This document shows positions 6,477 to 14,888 of a stretch of DNA of 64,000 nt, one piece after another (positions within the stretch are counted from its first letter, which is position 1; every line of letters begins with the position of its first letter). Source of the stretch: Sphingobacterium allocomposti (GTDB lineage: Bacteria; Bacteroidota; Bacteroidia; Sphingobacteriales; Sphingobacteriaceae); the NCBI RefSeq assembly GCF_008124885.1, contig NZ_VNHX01000013.1, forward strand, positions 54,482 through 118,481. The letters run 5' to 3'. The translations under genes were made by a program, and so were the position numbers. The notes beneath the pieces are model-generated. The model was not told the origin of the DNA. It saw nothing but the letters and a program-made list of their open reading frames with translations, and did no database searches.

Positions 6477-7292
6477 ATGCAACATTCGGATTGTAAATTT
6501 AACTATCAAATGGCTTCTTTTTTCTCAGGTACAAGTGGCATTCTCCTGCCGTATAAAAACAAAACATTTTATCCGGTGGAGTGGCAAGCCAAAAGCCGGC
6601 TGGAGGTGTATGGTTTACTCCATAATTCGGTGGAGGTAAACAGCACTTTTTATAAAATCCCCCGCGTCCATACGATCGTCCGCTGGGCTACGGAAGTTCC
6701 CAGGGATTTTAGATTTACATTCAAACTGTGGAAAGGTATTACCCATAATAAATCGCTTCACTTTGATGAAGCGGATGTCCGGCTCTTTATGGAGACCATC
6801 AACGGGATAGACACGAACCGCGGATGTTTGCTCATCCAGCTACCGCCATCGACCGGCTTTGCGTGTGTCGCGCAGCTAGATCGACTATTGAGCTGCATCT
6901 CGGACCTGAACACCGCCGGCTGGCGCGTATGTGTGGAGTTCCGGAATAGGACGTGGCACCGTTCCGAATGCGTCGAACTACTGTCGGCATATGGAGCCAG
7001 TTTGGTTTTGCACGACAAGGGGGGCATGGGTGTGGACATAGATCAGGCTGCCGGAGATACTGTTTATCTGCGGTTTCACGGCCCTGATGGTAACTATCGA
7101 AGTAGTTATGACGAAGCTTTTTTAAAGGAATACAGCTTGTATATCGCCGGCTGGCTGGCAGAGGGCAAGGAGGTATATGTCTACTTCAACAACACCATTG
7201 GCGACGCATTGGCAAACTTAAATCTGCTCGTTGCGTATGTGGACGAAGAATGGCCGGCGGGCCGTGGTGGGGCGCCCACCGGCGCTATTTAA
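6477..7292 (+). CDS. DUF72 (YecE-like) family protein
   Basis: Up to 271 residues, cytoplasmic, TIM-barrel family. Diagnostic pieces are FSGTSGILLPYKNKTFYP (14-31), LLHNSVEVNSTFYKIP (the ExNxTFY motif), FTFKLWKGITHNK, LIQLPPS, CVEFRNRTWH and VYLRFHGPDGNY, with a C-terminal YVYFNNT. DUF72 proteins are widespread and structurally known, but no reaction has been shown. An alternative ATG at 6510 (MASFFSGTSG) fits the family start better than the ATG at 6477, so the first 11 residues are doubtful. The 3' end overlaps the convergent lipoate ligase gene by 8 bases. Confidence 0.88.
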   Translation: MQHSDCKFNYQMASFFSGTSGILLPYKNKTFYPVEWQAKSRLEVYGLLHNSVEVNSTFYKIPRVHTIVRWATEVPRDFRFTFKLWKGITHNKSLHFDEADVRLFMETINGIDTNRGCLLIQLPPSTGFACVAQLDRLLSCISDLNTAGWRVCVEFRNRTWHRSECVELLSAYGASLVLHDKGGMGVDIDQAAGDTVYLRFHGPDGNYRSSYDEAFLKEYSLYIAGWLAEGKEVYVYFNNTIGDALANLNLLVAYVDEEWPAGRGGAPTGAI

Positions 7293-8268
7293 ACAGCTCA
7301 ATGATTTCTGTCTTTTTTACATTACCAAAATAGGCTGATAGGTCAATATTATCCAGCAGGGAGGCAAGGGTTGCTATATCATGCCGTTGCCCAAGCAGCT
7401 TTTCCTCCAGCTCTTCTATAGGGTGCGATGCAAAAAAGTCGCCGAAGATCTTAGCGTGCACGATGTAGCCATTGTGCACGTCGAGATGCAATTCAATAAA
7501 TCCTGCCGGGATTTTGATTGCCTGCCGGAAATTATAGTTGGGTGAAAATCCGTAGTTCCATTCCCATGTGCTGTATTTTCGGATAACGAGCTCTTCCACA
7601 GCGCGCTTATCTTCCTCTGTGAACGTGTACATCTGTGCCGCCGGGTTGTTGGACAGCATTTCATCAAGAAGCAGCTGCTTAAAAGATGCTATTGTTGTAC
7701 CTTCGGGAAAGTAGCTCACGAGATTGACCACGCGGGCCCGGTTAGACTTGACAGCCTTGTCTACGAATTTCAGTGGGTTGACTTTCAGCGCATCGGCTAG
7801 GACATCCATACGTGAATCGAACAAAATCGTTCCGTGTTGAACCATCTTGCCATTTTTTACAAACTTGGCGTTGCCACTGAACTTTTTGCCCTCCACGAGC
7901 AGGTCGTTTCTTCCCTCCAATCGTGCTCCTATACCCAATTTGTTCAATAGCCGGAGAACAGGTTCGGTAAAAGCAGAAAAGTCCATAAAGTCGTTTCCGC
8001 CTGATAAAGTGTGAAAAGAAAAGTTTAAATTTCCGAGATCATGGTATACCGAGCCTCCGCCCGAGAGCCTCCTGACGACCTTGATGTCATTCTCACGGAC
8101 GTAGTCCAGATTGATTTCGGCCATTGTATTCTGGAACTTGCCGACGATGATGGAGGGGGCATTGATATATAACAGAAAGATATCTTCGCGTGGATATTTT
8201 TGCAATAGGTACTCCTCCGAAGCGATATTGAAATAAGCGTCATGATAAGGTGAATCGATAATAAGCAT
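7285..8268 (-). CDS. lplA: Lipoate-protein ligase A
   Basis: 327 residues, cytoplasmic. It attaches free lipoate, through lipoyl-AMP, to a lysine of lipoyl domains in 2-oxoacid dehydrogenases and the glycine cleavage H protein. The BPL/LplA catalytic domain covers about 1-230: RRLSGGGSVYHD (66-77) is the conserved substrate loop, and K135 in SGNAKF is at the place of the catalytic lysine. Residues about 245-327 form the C-terminal accessory domain typical of long LplA enzymes, so it should do both activation and transfer. It is convergent with DUF72 (8-base overlap) and divergent from diacylglycerol kinase, with about 200 bases between the starts. Confidence 0.93.
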   Translation of the reverse strand: MLIIDSPYHDAYFNIASEEYLLQKYPREDIFLLYINAPSIIVGKFQNTMAEINLDYVRENDIKVVRRLSGGGSVYHDLGNLNFSFHTLSGGNDFMDFSAFTEPVLRLLNKLGIGARLEGRNDLLVEGKKFSGNAKFVKNGKMVQHGTILFDSRMDVLADALKVNPLKFVDKAVKSNRARVVNLVSYFPEGTTIASFKQLLLDEMLSNNPAAQMYTFTEEDKRAVEELVIRKYSTWEWNYGFSPNYNFRQAIKIPAGFIELHLDVHNGYIVHAKIFGDFFASHPIEELEEKLLGQRHDIATLASLLDNIDLSAYFGNVKKTEIIELFK

Positions 8269-8467
8269 ACCTGTTCTATGAAAGTGTTTTATAAAAATAG
8301 GAAGTTTTTGGCATTGTTTCCGTCCGACGGCAGCGAAGCCGATGCCAGCAGTTCGCCGTAGGTCTTTTTTTGGTTATCTTTATGAGGACCTCCATGTAAG
8401 TTCCTGCCTGCAGAGCGGTAATACGAAGCAGATGGAGCCTACCACCTGGGTACCAGCAACAAACTAA

Positions 8468-8854
8468 ATGACTATGAAAGAGCAGCCATTTTCTTTTTCG
8501 GATAGGATCAAAAGCTTTACACATGCCTTCGCGGGTATGAAGATATTTTTCGTGGAGCATAACGCAAGGATACATGTGGCGGCCGCCGTGGTGGTGCTCG
8601 TCGCCGGCTTCGTCCTGGGACTTTCGGCCTATGAGTGGACGGCAATTGTGTTTGCCATTGGTTTGGTGCTGGTGTCCGAAATATGGAATACGGCCATCGA
8701 ACATATGGCAGATTTCATGACACAGGAGTGCAATCCACGGATAAAAAGAATAAAAGATCTCGGAGCCGCCGGGGTACTTCTTTCTGCGTTATTTGCCGTT
8801 GCTGTGGGATTGATCGTCTTTTTGCCCAAGCTATCAGCTCTGTTGTTTCCCTAG
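8468..8854 (+). CDS. dgkA: Diacylglycerol kinase, DgkA family
   Basis: 128 residues, inner-membrane protein with three transmembrane segments at about 35-52, 57-78 and 96-122. The family motif is the ENTAIE-like EIWNTAIEHMAD (about 69-80), with the catalytic glutamate, followed by RIKRIKDLGAAGVLL (about 91-105) whose K and D are also conserved. It phosphorylates a membrane lipid with ATP; members in Bacteroidota may act on diacylglycerol or undecaprenol, and sequence alone does not decide. ATG at 8474 is an equally possible start. A terminator hairpin lies about 110 bases downstream. Confidence 0.9.
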   Translation: MTMKEQPFSFSDRIKSFTHAFAGMKIFFVEHNARIHVAAAVVVLVAGFVLGLSAYEWTAIVFAIGLVLVSEIWNTAIEHMADFMTQECNPRIKRIKDLGAAGVLLSALFAVAVGLIVFLPKLSALLFP

Positions 8855-8961
8855 TGCGTAACTTTACAATTAAATTACTATCGCTCCCCCATGTTGGCAT
8901 TGCTATTGCAGGTATTTACACGATTTATAATTTTTAGGTTTAATAATGGTTAGTTTAATAG

Positions 8962-8996
8962 ACTCCTGTAAGTTCCCGCTTCAGGAGTTTGTTTTT
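8962..8996 (+). terminator. Intrinsic terminator after dgkA
   Basis: ACTCCTG (8962-8968) pairs with CAGGAGT (8982-8988), 13-base loop, followed by TTGTTTTT. Confidence 0.65.
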
Positions 8997-9142
8997 GGCT
9001 GGCGGTGTTGTCCGGATGATCCCGCCTAACCGTGGGGATAGCCGTCCCGGCTACCTGCGGACGGGGCCGTAACGGCCGCGGCGCAGCAGATAAAGAAATC
9101 CTTTCGGGCTCTCCGTGGTTCTTATAGAAAATAAGGTCGGCC

Positions 9143-9457
9143 ATGAAAAAGAATGAAATGGAATTAGCAGACACAAAACAGACGGCACCTTCAGGGAGTT
9201 GCCTTGTCTCCGACACAATTCTGACCGGGGGAATGCCCGTCGGATACATGTTCCGGGAAAAACCGCATCATGAGTCCGACAGCGGCTGGCGCTTCTTTGC
9301 CAGTGCTTATGACGATCATCAGGAGCTCGTTCCGGTAGGCGACATCCGTGCCGTTGCAGACCTCGACAGTTCGGTTATTCCGTATCTGGACAATCCTATA
9401 GGCAGTGAATTCGAACGCGTCGATGGAACCGACAAATTCGTTTTTATAGAAGAGTAG
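9143..9457 (+). CDS. DUF2185 / Imm33-like immunity-related protein
   Basis: 104 residues, cytoplasmic. The family signature is visible: CLVSDTILTGGMPVGYMFRE (20-39), then DSGWRFFASAYDDH, a VGDIRAVADLD strand, SVIPYLDNPIGSEFER and a final FVFIEE. DUF2185 proteins have been grouped with polymorphic-toxin immunity proteins (Imm33) by comparative genomics, although many, like this one, have no toxin beside them. Neighbours are dgkA and a DUF2807 protein, neither toxin-like. It is preceded by about 140 bases of GC-rich sequence with small hairpins and has no clear promoter. Function is therefore open. Confidence 0.8.
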   Translation: MKKNEMELADTKQTAPSGSCLVSDTILTGGMPVGYMFREKPHHESDSGWRFFASAYDDHQELVPVGDIRAVADLDSSVIPYLDNPIGSEFERVDGTDKFVFIEE

Positions 9458-9605
9458 ATTGGACGGCATCGGTCAATATTACATCTTTCCTTGTTGTGCG
9501 GGCGGCATCCTTGTATTTTACATGAATAATTGATAAATTAGCGATAGCCGTCCGGAGGTGTGACGAACGGCGCTATTAGCAAGCCAATTCACATAACTAT
9601 ATATA

Positions 9606-10352
9606 ATGAAAAGAATACTGACCATCGCCTTCATCGTTACTGCGATAACGCTACAAGCCCAACACAAGGAAACCCGTAAAATAGCTGCTCCGCGGGCCAT
9701 TTCCGTGGCCACATCCATTGAAACCCGCTACGTTTACTCGAGCCGGAACGAGGTAGTTGTCGAGGTAGAGAACCCGGACCATTTGGCCAAACTACTGACG
9801 GTTGTCGAAAATGGCACCCTGAAGATACAATATAAGCAGAACAGCAACATCCGCACGAGGACGAATAGCAAAGTGACCGTGTACTCCACCGGTCAGTTGG
9901 CAGGCATCAATGTATCGTCGAGCGGCATGCTGCACCTGGAAGATGCCATGAAGCTTTCTCAGGTGAACATCACGGTATCGTCTTCCGGAAAACTCTTTGC
10001 CCAAGAAATCGCAGCACGCGAGGCGAGCGTCTCGGTTAGCTCGTCGGGGCGCGTCGAGGGACGCATTACGGCATCGCAGCTGAACATCACCGGTTCGAGC
10101 TCAGGAAAGCTTAAGCTGGGGGGCTCTGCGGAAACAGCGTCCATCCACCTTAGTTCTTCGTGCACCGCGGATCTGGACCGCATGACCATTAAATCGGCCT
10201 CGGTTCAGGCTAATTCGTCTGCCACGCTTGTGGCCAACGTGACCGATAATTTGGCAGGGAGCGTCTCTTCGTCTGGAAAAATTGCCCACGTCGGCAAGCC
10301 CAAACATATTCAGGTCAGCAAGTCGTCCGGTGGCCAGGTGATACAACGGTAA
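9606..10352 (+). CDS. DUF2807 (putative adhesin-head GIN domain) secreted protein
   Basis: 248 residues. A signal peptide ends at about residue 19 (ITLQAQ), so it is exported to the periplasm or outer membrane. The rest is a DUF2807 right-handed beta-solenoid: a short repeat with SSSG or similar corners recurs about every 18-22 residues (NVSSSGML, TVSSSGKL, SVSSSGRV, TGSSSGKL, HLSSSCTA, SVSSSGKI). Such proteins are abundant in Bacteroidota and their role is unknown; the adhesin label is only structural. It is convergent with gamma-glutamyltransferase and shares a bidirectional terminator with it. Confidence 0.9.
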   Translation: MKRILTIAFIVTAITLQAQHKETRKIAAPRAISVATSIETRYVYSSRNEVVVEVENPDHLAKLLTVVENGTLKIQYKQNSNIRTRTNSKVTVYSTGQLAGINVSSSGMLHLEDAMKLSQVNITVSSSGKLFAQEIAAREASVSVSSSGRVEGRITASQLNITGSSSGKLKLGGSAETASIHLSSSCTADLDRMTIKSASVQANSSATLVANVTDNLAGSVSSSGKIAHVGKPKHIQVSKSSGGQVIQR

Positions 10353-10383
10353 TCTTCCGGGGCGGTCAACGATACTAGCACCA

Positions 10384-10427
10384 GAAAAAAAGCGGATGCC
10401 CTTTTTGAGGAGCATCCGCTTTTTATT
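10384..10427. terminator. Bidirectional terminator between DUF2807 and ggt
   Basis: AGCGGATGC (10391-10399) pairs perfectly with GCATCCGCT (10412-10420). A-run on the left (10384-10390) and T-run on the right (10421-10424) make it work on both strands. Confidence 0.85.
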
Positions 10428-10437
10428 AACGCCTTCT

Positions 10438-12393
10438 TTACCAACCGATCCCGTAGTCCTCGCCGTTATTGCTGCTCCCTCCCCACAATGTTCCGTGGCG
10501 CTCATCAAAGTAGATCGCATTAATCGGTCCGCTGGTCCTTTCGCCGAGCTGTACAGTATATCCCATAGACTTTAGTTTTTCGATGGTATCCACCGCCGTT
10601 TCCTTACTCAACAGCAGGCTGCCGCTACGCGGTTTCCGGTCGTCCGTTTTTGTTCCGCCCAATGAGAGCCAGAGCTGATTGCTATTTATGTTGGCGGCTT
10701 CACTCGCCTGCTGAGGCGTCATCCCGAACTCTACCATGTTAAGAAAAAATTGTAAAAGGTTTTGGTCCTGCGTATCTCCACCCTGCACGGCGAACGACAA
10801 AAAGGGCTTTCCATCCTTAAGGGCCAAAGCGGGAGTCAGTGTTACGCGGGGTCTTTTGCCGGGGGCTATCACGTTAAACGGGCTGATTAGGGAATCCAGC
10901 ACGAAACTCTGTAGACGCTGGCTCATGCCGATGCCCGTGTTTCCTGCTATACATGCGGGTACCCATCCTCCGCTGGGTGTGATGGATACGACCCACCCTT
11001 CGGCATCCGCCGCTTCGACACTCGTCGTCCCGCGCAGCAGGCGGTCGACGTATACGCTGTCCACAGGCAGCGTGCTGCCCGCACCGGACGCGCTACCTAC
11101 GGCAGCGGTTGGCGGCGTAGCATCATGCTTAGGCAGGAAGTCGCCTTTCTCCTCTTTTCCGGGCTGCACCAACTGCTTCCTTCTTTCCAACAGGGAAACG
11201 TATGGATTTTGCTTTCCCTCAAACGGATAAGGGTCTCCGGGCCCTATTGTTGGCTTATTTCTATGCGGATCGATCTCCTTTGACCGTTCTCTTCCATATT
11301 CTTCGCTAAGCAGCCCCTGGATCGGGGTCTTAGGCGTAAAATAGGGATCGCCATAGTAAAAATCGCGATCTGCGAACGATAGATTCATCGCCTGATACAG
11401 GGTATGTATGTAGGGTACGCTGTTGTATCCCATGCCACGCAGATCAAAATTTTTCAGAATCTGCAATGCCTGCAGCATCACCGGCCCCTGCGTCCACTCC
11501 TGCAATTTATACACATCGACGCCTTTGTATGTAATCTTTAATGGCTCTTCTTCCAGTGGTTTCCAGTTTGCCAGATCTTCCTTCGTAATCAATCCGCCCT
11601 GCTCTTTGCTGCCACGCACGAACTCATCGGCAATATCGCCCTTATAAAAGCGGTCGTAGGCTGCCATGATCGCTTCCTTTCTACCCTTTCCGGAGGCTAA
11701 TGCTTCGCTTTCGGCTTCCACCATCTTACGCAATGTACGGAGCAGATCCTCCTGCACAAATATTTCGCCGGCATGGGGTGCCTCGCGGTCTTCGCCTTCG
11801 TGGATCAGGAATACTTTCTTACTATAAGGCCATTGTTTAATTCTGTCTTTGCCACGTTCGATGCTATTCGCGGTCTGTGCGTCTATAGGATATCCTGCGG
11901 CCATCTCCATTGCCGGAGCGAGCACCTCTGCCAGGCTCTTTGTGCCGTACGCTGCCAACATATGACAAAGACCTCCCGGTGTCCCGGGGGTGACGGCTGC
12001 CAGCGGCCCGTATTCGGGCGGAAAATCGTAACCTTTGGACTTAAAAAAATCTACTGTCGCCCCTGTCGGTGCTACGCCCAGCGCATTAATAGCGATTACC
12101 TTCTTTAGTTTAGGATGGTAGATCAATGCCTGCGTCTCACCGCCCCAACTCAGGACGTCCCACATCGTACACGTAGCGGCCAGCATGGCACAGGCGGCGT
12201 CGACTGCATTTCCTCCTTGCTGAAAAAGCTGAGCGCCCGCCGTGGCCGCAAGCGGTTTGCCCGTTATAGCCATCCAATGTTTACCGTGCAGCGGAGGCTT
12301 CTGCGTCCGTTGCGCATGGACTGGAGCACCAAAACATACAAAGACGGTCAGCCAGACGCAGACCCGGGAAAGAGAGATAAGAGCAGATTTCAT
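10438..12393 (-). CDS. ggt: Gamma-glutamyltransferase precursor
   Basis: 651 residues. A signal peptide (about 1-28, ending VHAQ) sends it to the periplasm. The Ntn-hydrolase precursor is cut before T456 in RGTTSVEAAD, giving a large and a small subunit with T456 as the nucleophile. Conserved blocks are GGNAVDAACAM (60-70), AAVTPGTPGG (132-141), FADRDFYYGDP (340-350) and the small-subunit NTGIGMSQR. The enzyme removes gamma-glutamyl groups from glutathione and similar peptides. Residues about 375-450 are longer than in E. coli and rich in A, S, G and P, probably a loop near the cut site. A -7 box lies about 110 bases upstream. Confidence 0.93.
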   Translation of the reverse strand: MKSALISLSRVCVWLTVFVCFGAPVHAQRTQKPPLHGKHWMAITGKPLAATAGAQLFQQGGNAVDAACAMLAATCTMWDVLSWGGETQALIYHPKLKKVIAINALGVAPTGATVDFFKSKGYDFPPEYGPLAAVTPGTPGGLCHMLAAYGTKSLAEVLAPAMEMAAGYPIDAQTANSIERGKDRIKQWPYSKKVFLIHEGEDREAPHAGEIFVQEDLLRTLRKMVEAESEALASGKGRKEAIMAAYDRFYKGDIADEFVRGSKEQGGLITKEDLANWKPLEEEPLKITYKGVDVYKLQEWTQGPVMLQALQILKNFDLRGMGYNSVPYIHTLYQAMNLSFADRDFYYGDPYFTPKTPIQGLLSEEYGRERSKEIDPHRNKPTIGPGDPYPFEGKQNPYVSLLERRKQLVQPGKEEKGDFLPKHDATPPTAAVGSASGAGSTLPVDSVYVDRLLRGTTSVEAADAEGWVVSITPSGGWVPACIAGNTGIGMSQRLQSFVLDSLISPFNVIAPGKRPRVTLTPALALKDGKPFLSFAVQGGDTQDQNLLQFFLNMVEFGMTPQQASEAANINSNQLWLSLGGTKTDDRKPRSGSLLLSKETAVDTIEKLKSMGYTVQLGERTSGPINAIYFDERHGTLWGGSSNNGEDYGIGW

Positions 12394-12503
12394 TGTATAC
12401 TGTTTTTATTTACGAAGACCGTCATGCGTCGTTTAGAAAGAGCTATCTGTACGGTGATAATCCTTTAACAACGCTATCGGGCTTACCAATATACCACTTT
12501 TGC

Positions 12504-12511
12504 CAAACTTA
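12504..12511 (-). promoter_or_regulatory. Putative -7 box of ggt
   Basis: On the minus strand TAAGTTTG fits TAnnTTTG. No good -33 box is seen. Expected leader about 100 bases. Confidence 0.4.
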
Positions 12512-12595
12512 AAAAAGAATGTTACGCGCGGCGGCGCGGGTCCCGTGCGGCAAAGCTGTAGGAAGCATATCGGCGTCGTGACCTCATAGGTTATT

Positions 12596-12907
12596 TTAGG
12601 TTGCTCCTGCGCTGCCCTCTTCTCGAAAGGACAGGCCTTCCTCCGCCAATGCCGCTGCTAGGATAGGGATGGATGTCTTACCTATGCCATGTAACCCAAG
12701 AATCTCTTTCTCCGTGCACTGCGACAACGCTGATAAGCTGCCTAGGCCATGCGCGAGCAGCGCGTTCCGTGCCGGACTGCCTAAACGCGCCAGGAAACCC
12801 GTCGACGGCTTTCGGGCCGCTTCACATGTCGGACACGTCCGGCAGTCGCTGCGCTTATAATAAGTATGTCCGTGTGAACAGGTGTGTCTTTTTTTTTCTG
12901 CAGTCAT
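12596..12907 (-). CDS. Small zinc-ribbon plus RNA polymerase alpha-CTD-like (HhH) protein
   Basis: 103 residues, cytoplasmic. The N-terminal 30 residues have a C/H-rich ribbon, CSHGHTYYKRSDCRTCPTCE, with C10, C22, C25 and C28 as likely zinc ligands. Residues about 38-95 resemble the alpha-subunit C-terminal domain: LGSPARNALLAHGLGSLSAL, then CTEKEILGLHGIGKTSIPIL, a helix-hairpin-helix pair with the GIG turn that contacts DNA in alpha-CTD. Proteins of this make-up occur widely in Bacteroidota and are annotated by this domain only. It may bind DNA; no function is proven. A TATCTTTG -7 box on the minus strand at 12960-12967 gives a short leader. Confidence 0.8.
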   Translation of the reverse strand: MTAEKKRHTCSHGHTYYKRSDCRTCPTCEAARKPSTGFLARLGSPARNALLAHGLGSLSALSQCTEKEILGLHGIGKTSIPILAAALAEEGLSFREEGSAGAT

Positions 12908-13444
12908 TTATTTCCGTCTCTAGTGTTGATCGCTCTTCCCTCCGGCCCCTCTCCGGGTACAAAGATATGGATACGGCCACAGATTATTCTTTTCTTATGC
13001 CAGGTAAAAGCGACGTGATCGATGGCGCAGAAAAAAGGCACACAGGGTAGTACGAAATGTATAGCAACCTTTACGCGCTGTACAAATTTCCCTACACTTC
13101 ACAACAGTTTATTTTTGTGCTAGGCCTGTTGGGGAAGATTTCCTGCCGATTTGGCCCAGGATGCGCAGTTTCCTTAAAAAAAAGCCAGCCACTAGCTTTA
13201 AATTAAAAAAAAGCAGTATTTATTATCATTATTTTGACTTTAATTTATTTTATATCTATATTAGGGCACACAACGAGAATAAACCTAAGAGATTCACGTT
13301 AGTTTGACTGGGGAAGCTTGCCGGAAATAAGAAGAATATGTGGGGTTGGTTGGTTATTTTGGAAGCAGCCAGGTTCGAAAACAAGAATTTGTGAATCATG
13401 GCATAGAATTAGTATAGAAACTATCAATCTTAAATTTAAATATA
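12908..13444. other. Intergenic region upstream of HU
   Basis: 537 bases. At 12960-12967 the minus strand has TATCTTTG, a -7 box for the small ribbon protein gene. A 27-codon plus-strand frame from 12967 has no family features. From about 13170 the sequence turns strongly AT-rich and must hold the HU promoter, but no good consensus box is visible. Confidence 0.4.
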
Positions 13445-13741
13445 ATGAACAAAGCAGACTTGATCAAGCATATTGCCAGCGAGGCTGGAATTACGCAGTC
13501 ACAAGCAGAGAAAGCAGTTAACAGTTTTACAGGTGCGGTATCATCTTCTTTATCTAAGGGAGAAACCGTTACGTTAATCGGTTTCGGGACCTTCGGTATT
13601 TCTGAGCGTGCAGCACGTAACGGAAGGAACCCACAGACGGGTGCTACTATAAAAATTGCAGCCAAGAAGCTTCCGAAGTTCACGGCCGGAAAAGCCTTAA
13701 AAGAGGCTGTTGACGCTCCGAAAAAAGGAAAGAAAAAATAA
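13445..13741 (+). CDS. HU family DNA-binding protein
   Basis: 98 residues. A classic [22 protein letters not shown] at the N-terminus, dimerising helices to about residue 42, then [20 protein letters not shown] (about 46-65) with the beta-arm and the R-N-P-Q tip that intercalates in the minor groove, and [22 protein letters not shown]. The tail DAPKKGKKK is lysine-rich, as in many Bacteroidota HU proteins. It binds DNA with little sequence preference and shapes the nucleoid. The gene stands alone, with an AT-rich upstream region and a strong palindromic terminator-like repeat downstream, as expected for a highly expressed gene. Confidence 0.95.
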   Translation: MNKADLIKHIASEAGITQSQAEKAVNSFTGAVSSSLSKGETVTLIGFGTFGISERAARNGRNPQTGATIKIAAKKLPKFTAGKALKEAVDAPKKGKKK

Positions 13742-13779
13742 CAGTTCTAAACGATACAACGCAGAAAGCGTTAAATCGG

Positions 13780-13838
13780 CGTCATTGCGAACCTGACGAA
13801 CTATCCGTTCGTCTACTTGCTCGCAATGACGTTTTTTT
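13780..13838 (+). terminator. Nested palindrome with T-tract after HU
   Basis: Outer stem CGTCATTGCGA (13780-13790) with TCGCAATGACG (13821-13831), inner stem GACGAAC (13795-13801) with GTTCGTC (13807-13813), then seven T. It can terminate the HU transcript; its long GC-rich arms also resemble a dispersed palindromic (REP-like) repeat. Confidence 0.75.
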
Positions 13839-13943
13839 ATCCCAAGGATGTTAGTCGGCTGCCTATTCGGGTTAGTTTAGCGCTAACTCCCGAAACCTAC
13901 GCTAAGACATGCCCTTGCGCGTTCACAGGAATCGTGCCCTGTT

Positions 13944-14876
13944 CTACGGAATCACTAGATCTACAACTACCGGAAAATGGTCGGAAGGTAATCGGACAAC
14001 ATACTCTTTAAAAGAAAGTTCTTTGGGAAAATCGCCTTTTTTTATTTCTCTGCCGTTCGCTTGGGGACTCCTGTACGAGTCGGTTAACAACGCATATTTT
14101 TTCACCTCCACCGGCGTGGATACGAACACATGGTCGATCCGGCTTTCGGTATACAGGTTTGTATCGAACGCATTAAATGTGCCGTTCCAGGCATATCGGA
14201 ATGCCGCAGCAGCGTAGCTGTCTTTCACTACGCCGGAGCTGGATAGAATGCGATACATCGCTGTGTTTTGATCGACGTTAAAATCTCCGGTTAATATGGC
14301 GGTTCCGTCCCCTACTCGTTTTTTTATTTCGGTTAACACCAACTCACAGCTTTTTTCCCGGGCTATCATTCCCACATGGTCCAGGTGCAAGTTGAAAAAC
14401 CAGAGCTGCTTTCCGCTATTTTTATCGCGCAGCGAGACCCAGGTGCAGATACGCGGCAAGGCAGCGTCCCACCCTTTCGAAGGCCGGTCCGGCGTTTCGG
14501 ATAGCCAGAACACCCCCTCTCCCAATTTTGCAAACCGCTCTCTTTTATAAAATATGGGAGCATATTCCCCTTTTGTCCGGCCATCGTCGCGGCCGACACC
14601 CACATAATCGTAAGCCGTCAATGCCTGCTGCAGGTCTTCCAGCTGATTGTGCAGCACCTCCTGTGCGCCGAAAATATCGAGATCAGCGTATTGGATGATA
14701 GAAGCGACGACCGGAAAACGCGACGGCCATCCGTTTCCGTTCTTTCTGTCGCCTTCGTTGTCGTACCGGATATTGTAGCTCCCCACTTTTAGTGCGGTGC
14801 CGACTGCCTGCTGTCCATAGGCGATGCTGCCGGCTATAAAGAGACATACAATGAGCCATAGTTTGTTTCTGTTCAT
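13944..14876 (-). CDS. Secreted endonuclease/exonuclease/phosphatase (EEP) family hydrolase
   Basis: 310 residues with a signal peptide ending at about residue 21 (SIAYGQ). EEP motifs in order: VGSYNIRYDN (N as metal-side ligand), GAQEV (E, metal binding), FFNLHLDHVG, LTGDFNVDQ (D and N of the active site), RIDHVFVS and the catalytic SDHFPV near the C-terminus. The fold hydrolyses phosphodiester bonds in DNA, RNA, lipids or inositol phosphates. Its gene starts 12 bases after the GH92 mannosidase stop, so the pair is an operon; this suggests the phosphodiester target is part of a mannose-bearing glycan, as in phosphomannans or yeast-type N-glycans. That is inference. Confidence 0.88.
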   Translation of the reverse strand: MNRNKLWLIVCLFIAGSIAYGQQAVGTALKVGSYNIRYDNEGDRKNGNGWPSRFPVVASIIQYADLDIFGAQEVLHNQLEDLQQALTAYDYVGVGRDDGRTKGEYAPIFYKRERFAKLGEGVFWLSETPDRPSKGWDAALPRICTWVSLRDKNSGKQLWFFNLHLDHVGMIAREKSCELVLTEIKKRVGDGTAILTGDFNVDQNTAMYRILSSSGVVKDSYAAAAFRYAWNGTFNAFDTNLYTESRIDHVFVSTPVEVKKYALLTDSYRSPQANGREIKKGDFPKELSFKEYVVRLPSDHFPVVVDLVIP

Positions 14877-14888
14877 AACCTTATCTTT

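Noticed and set aside
8278..8361. 27-codon plus-strand frame between lplA and dgkA
   Set aside because: Too short, no family, no promoter or conserved start context.
9001..9142. GC-rich small hairpins before DUF2185 as a possible riboswitch
   Set aside because: GGCCGT/ACGGCC and similar short stems do not match any riboswitch I know and could be chance in GC-rich sequence.
12967..13050. 27-codon frame starting at 12967
   Set aside because: Overlaps a -7 box of the opposite gene and has no recognisable features.
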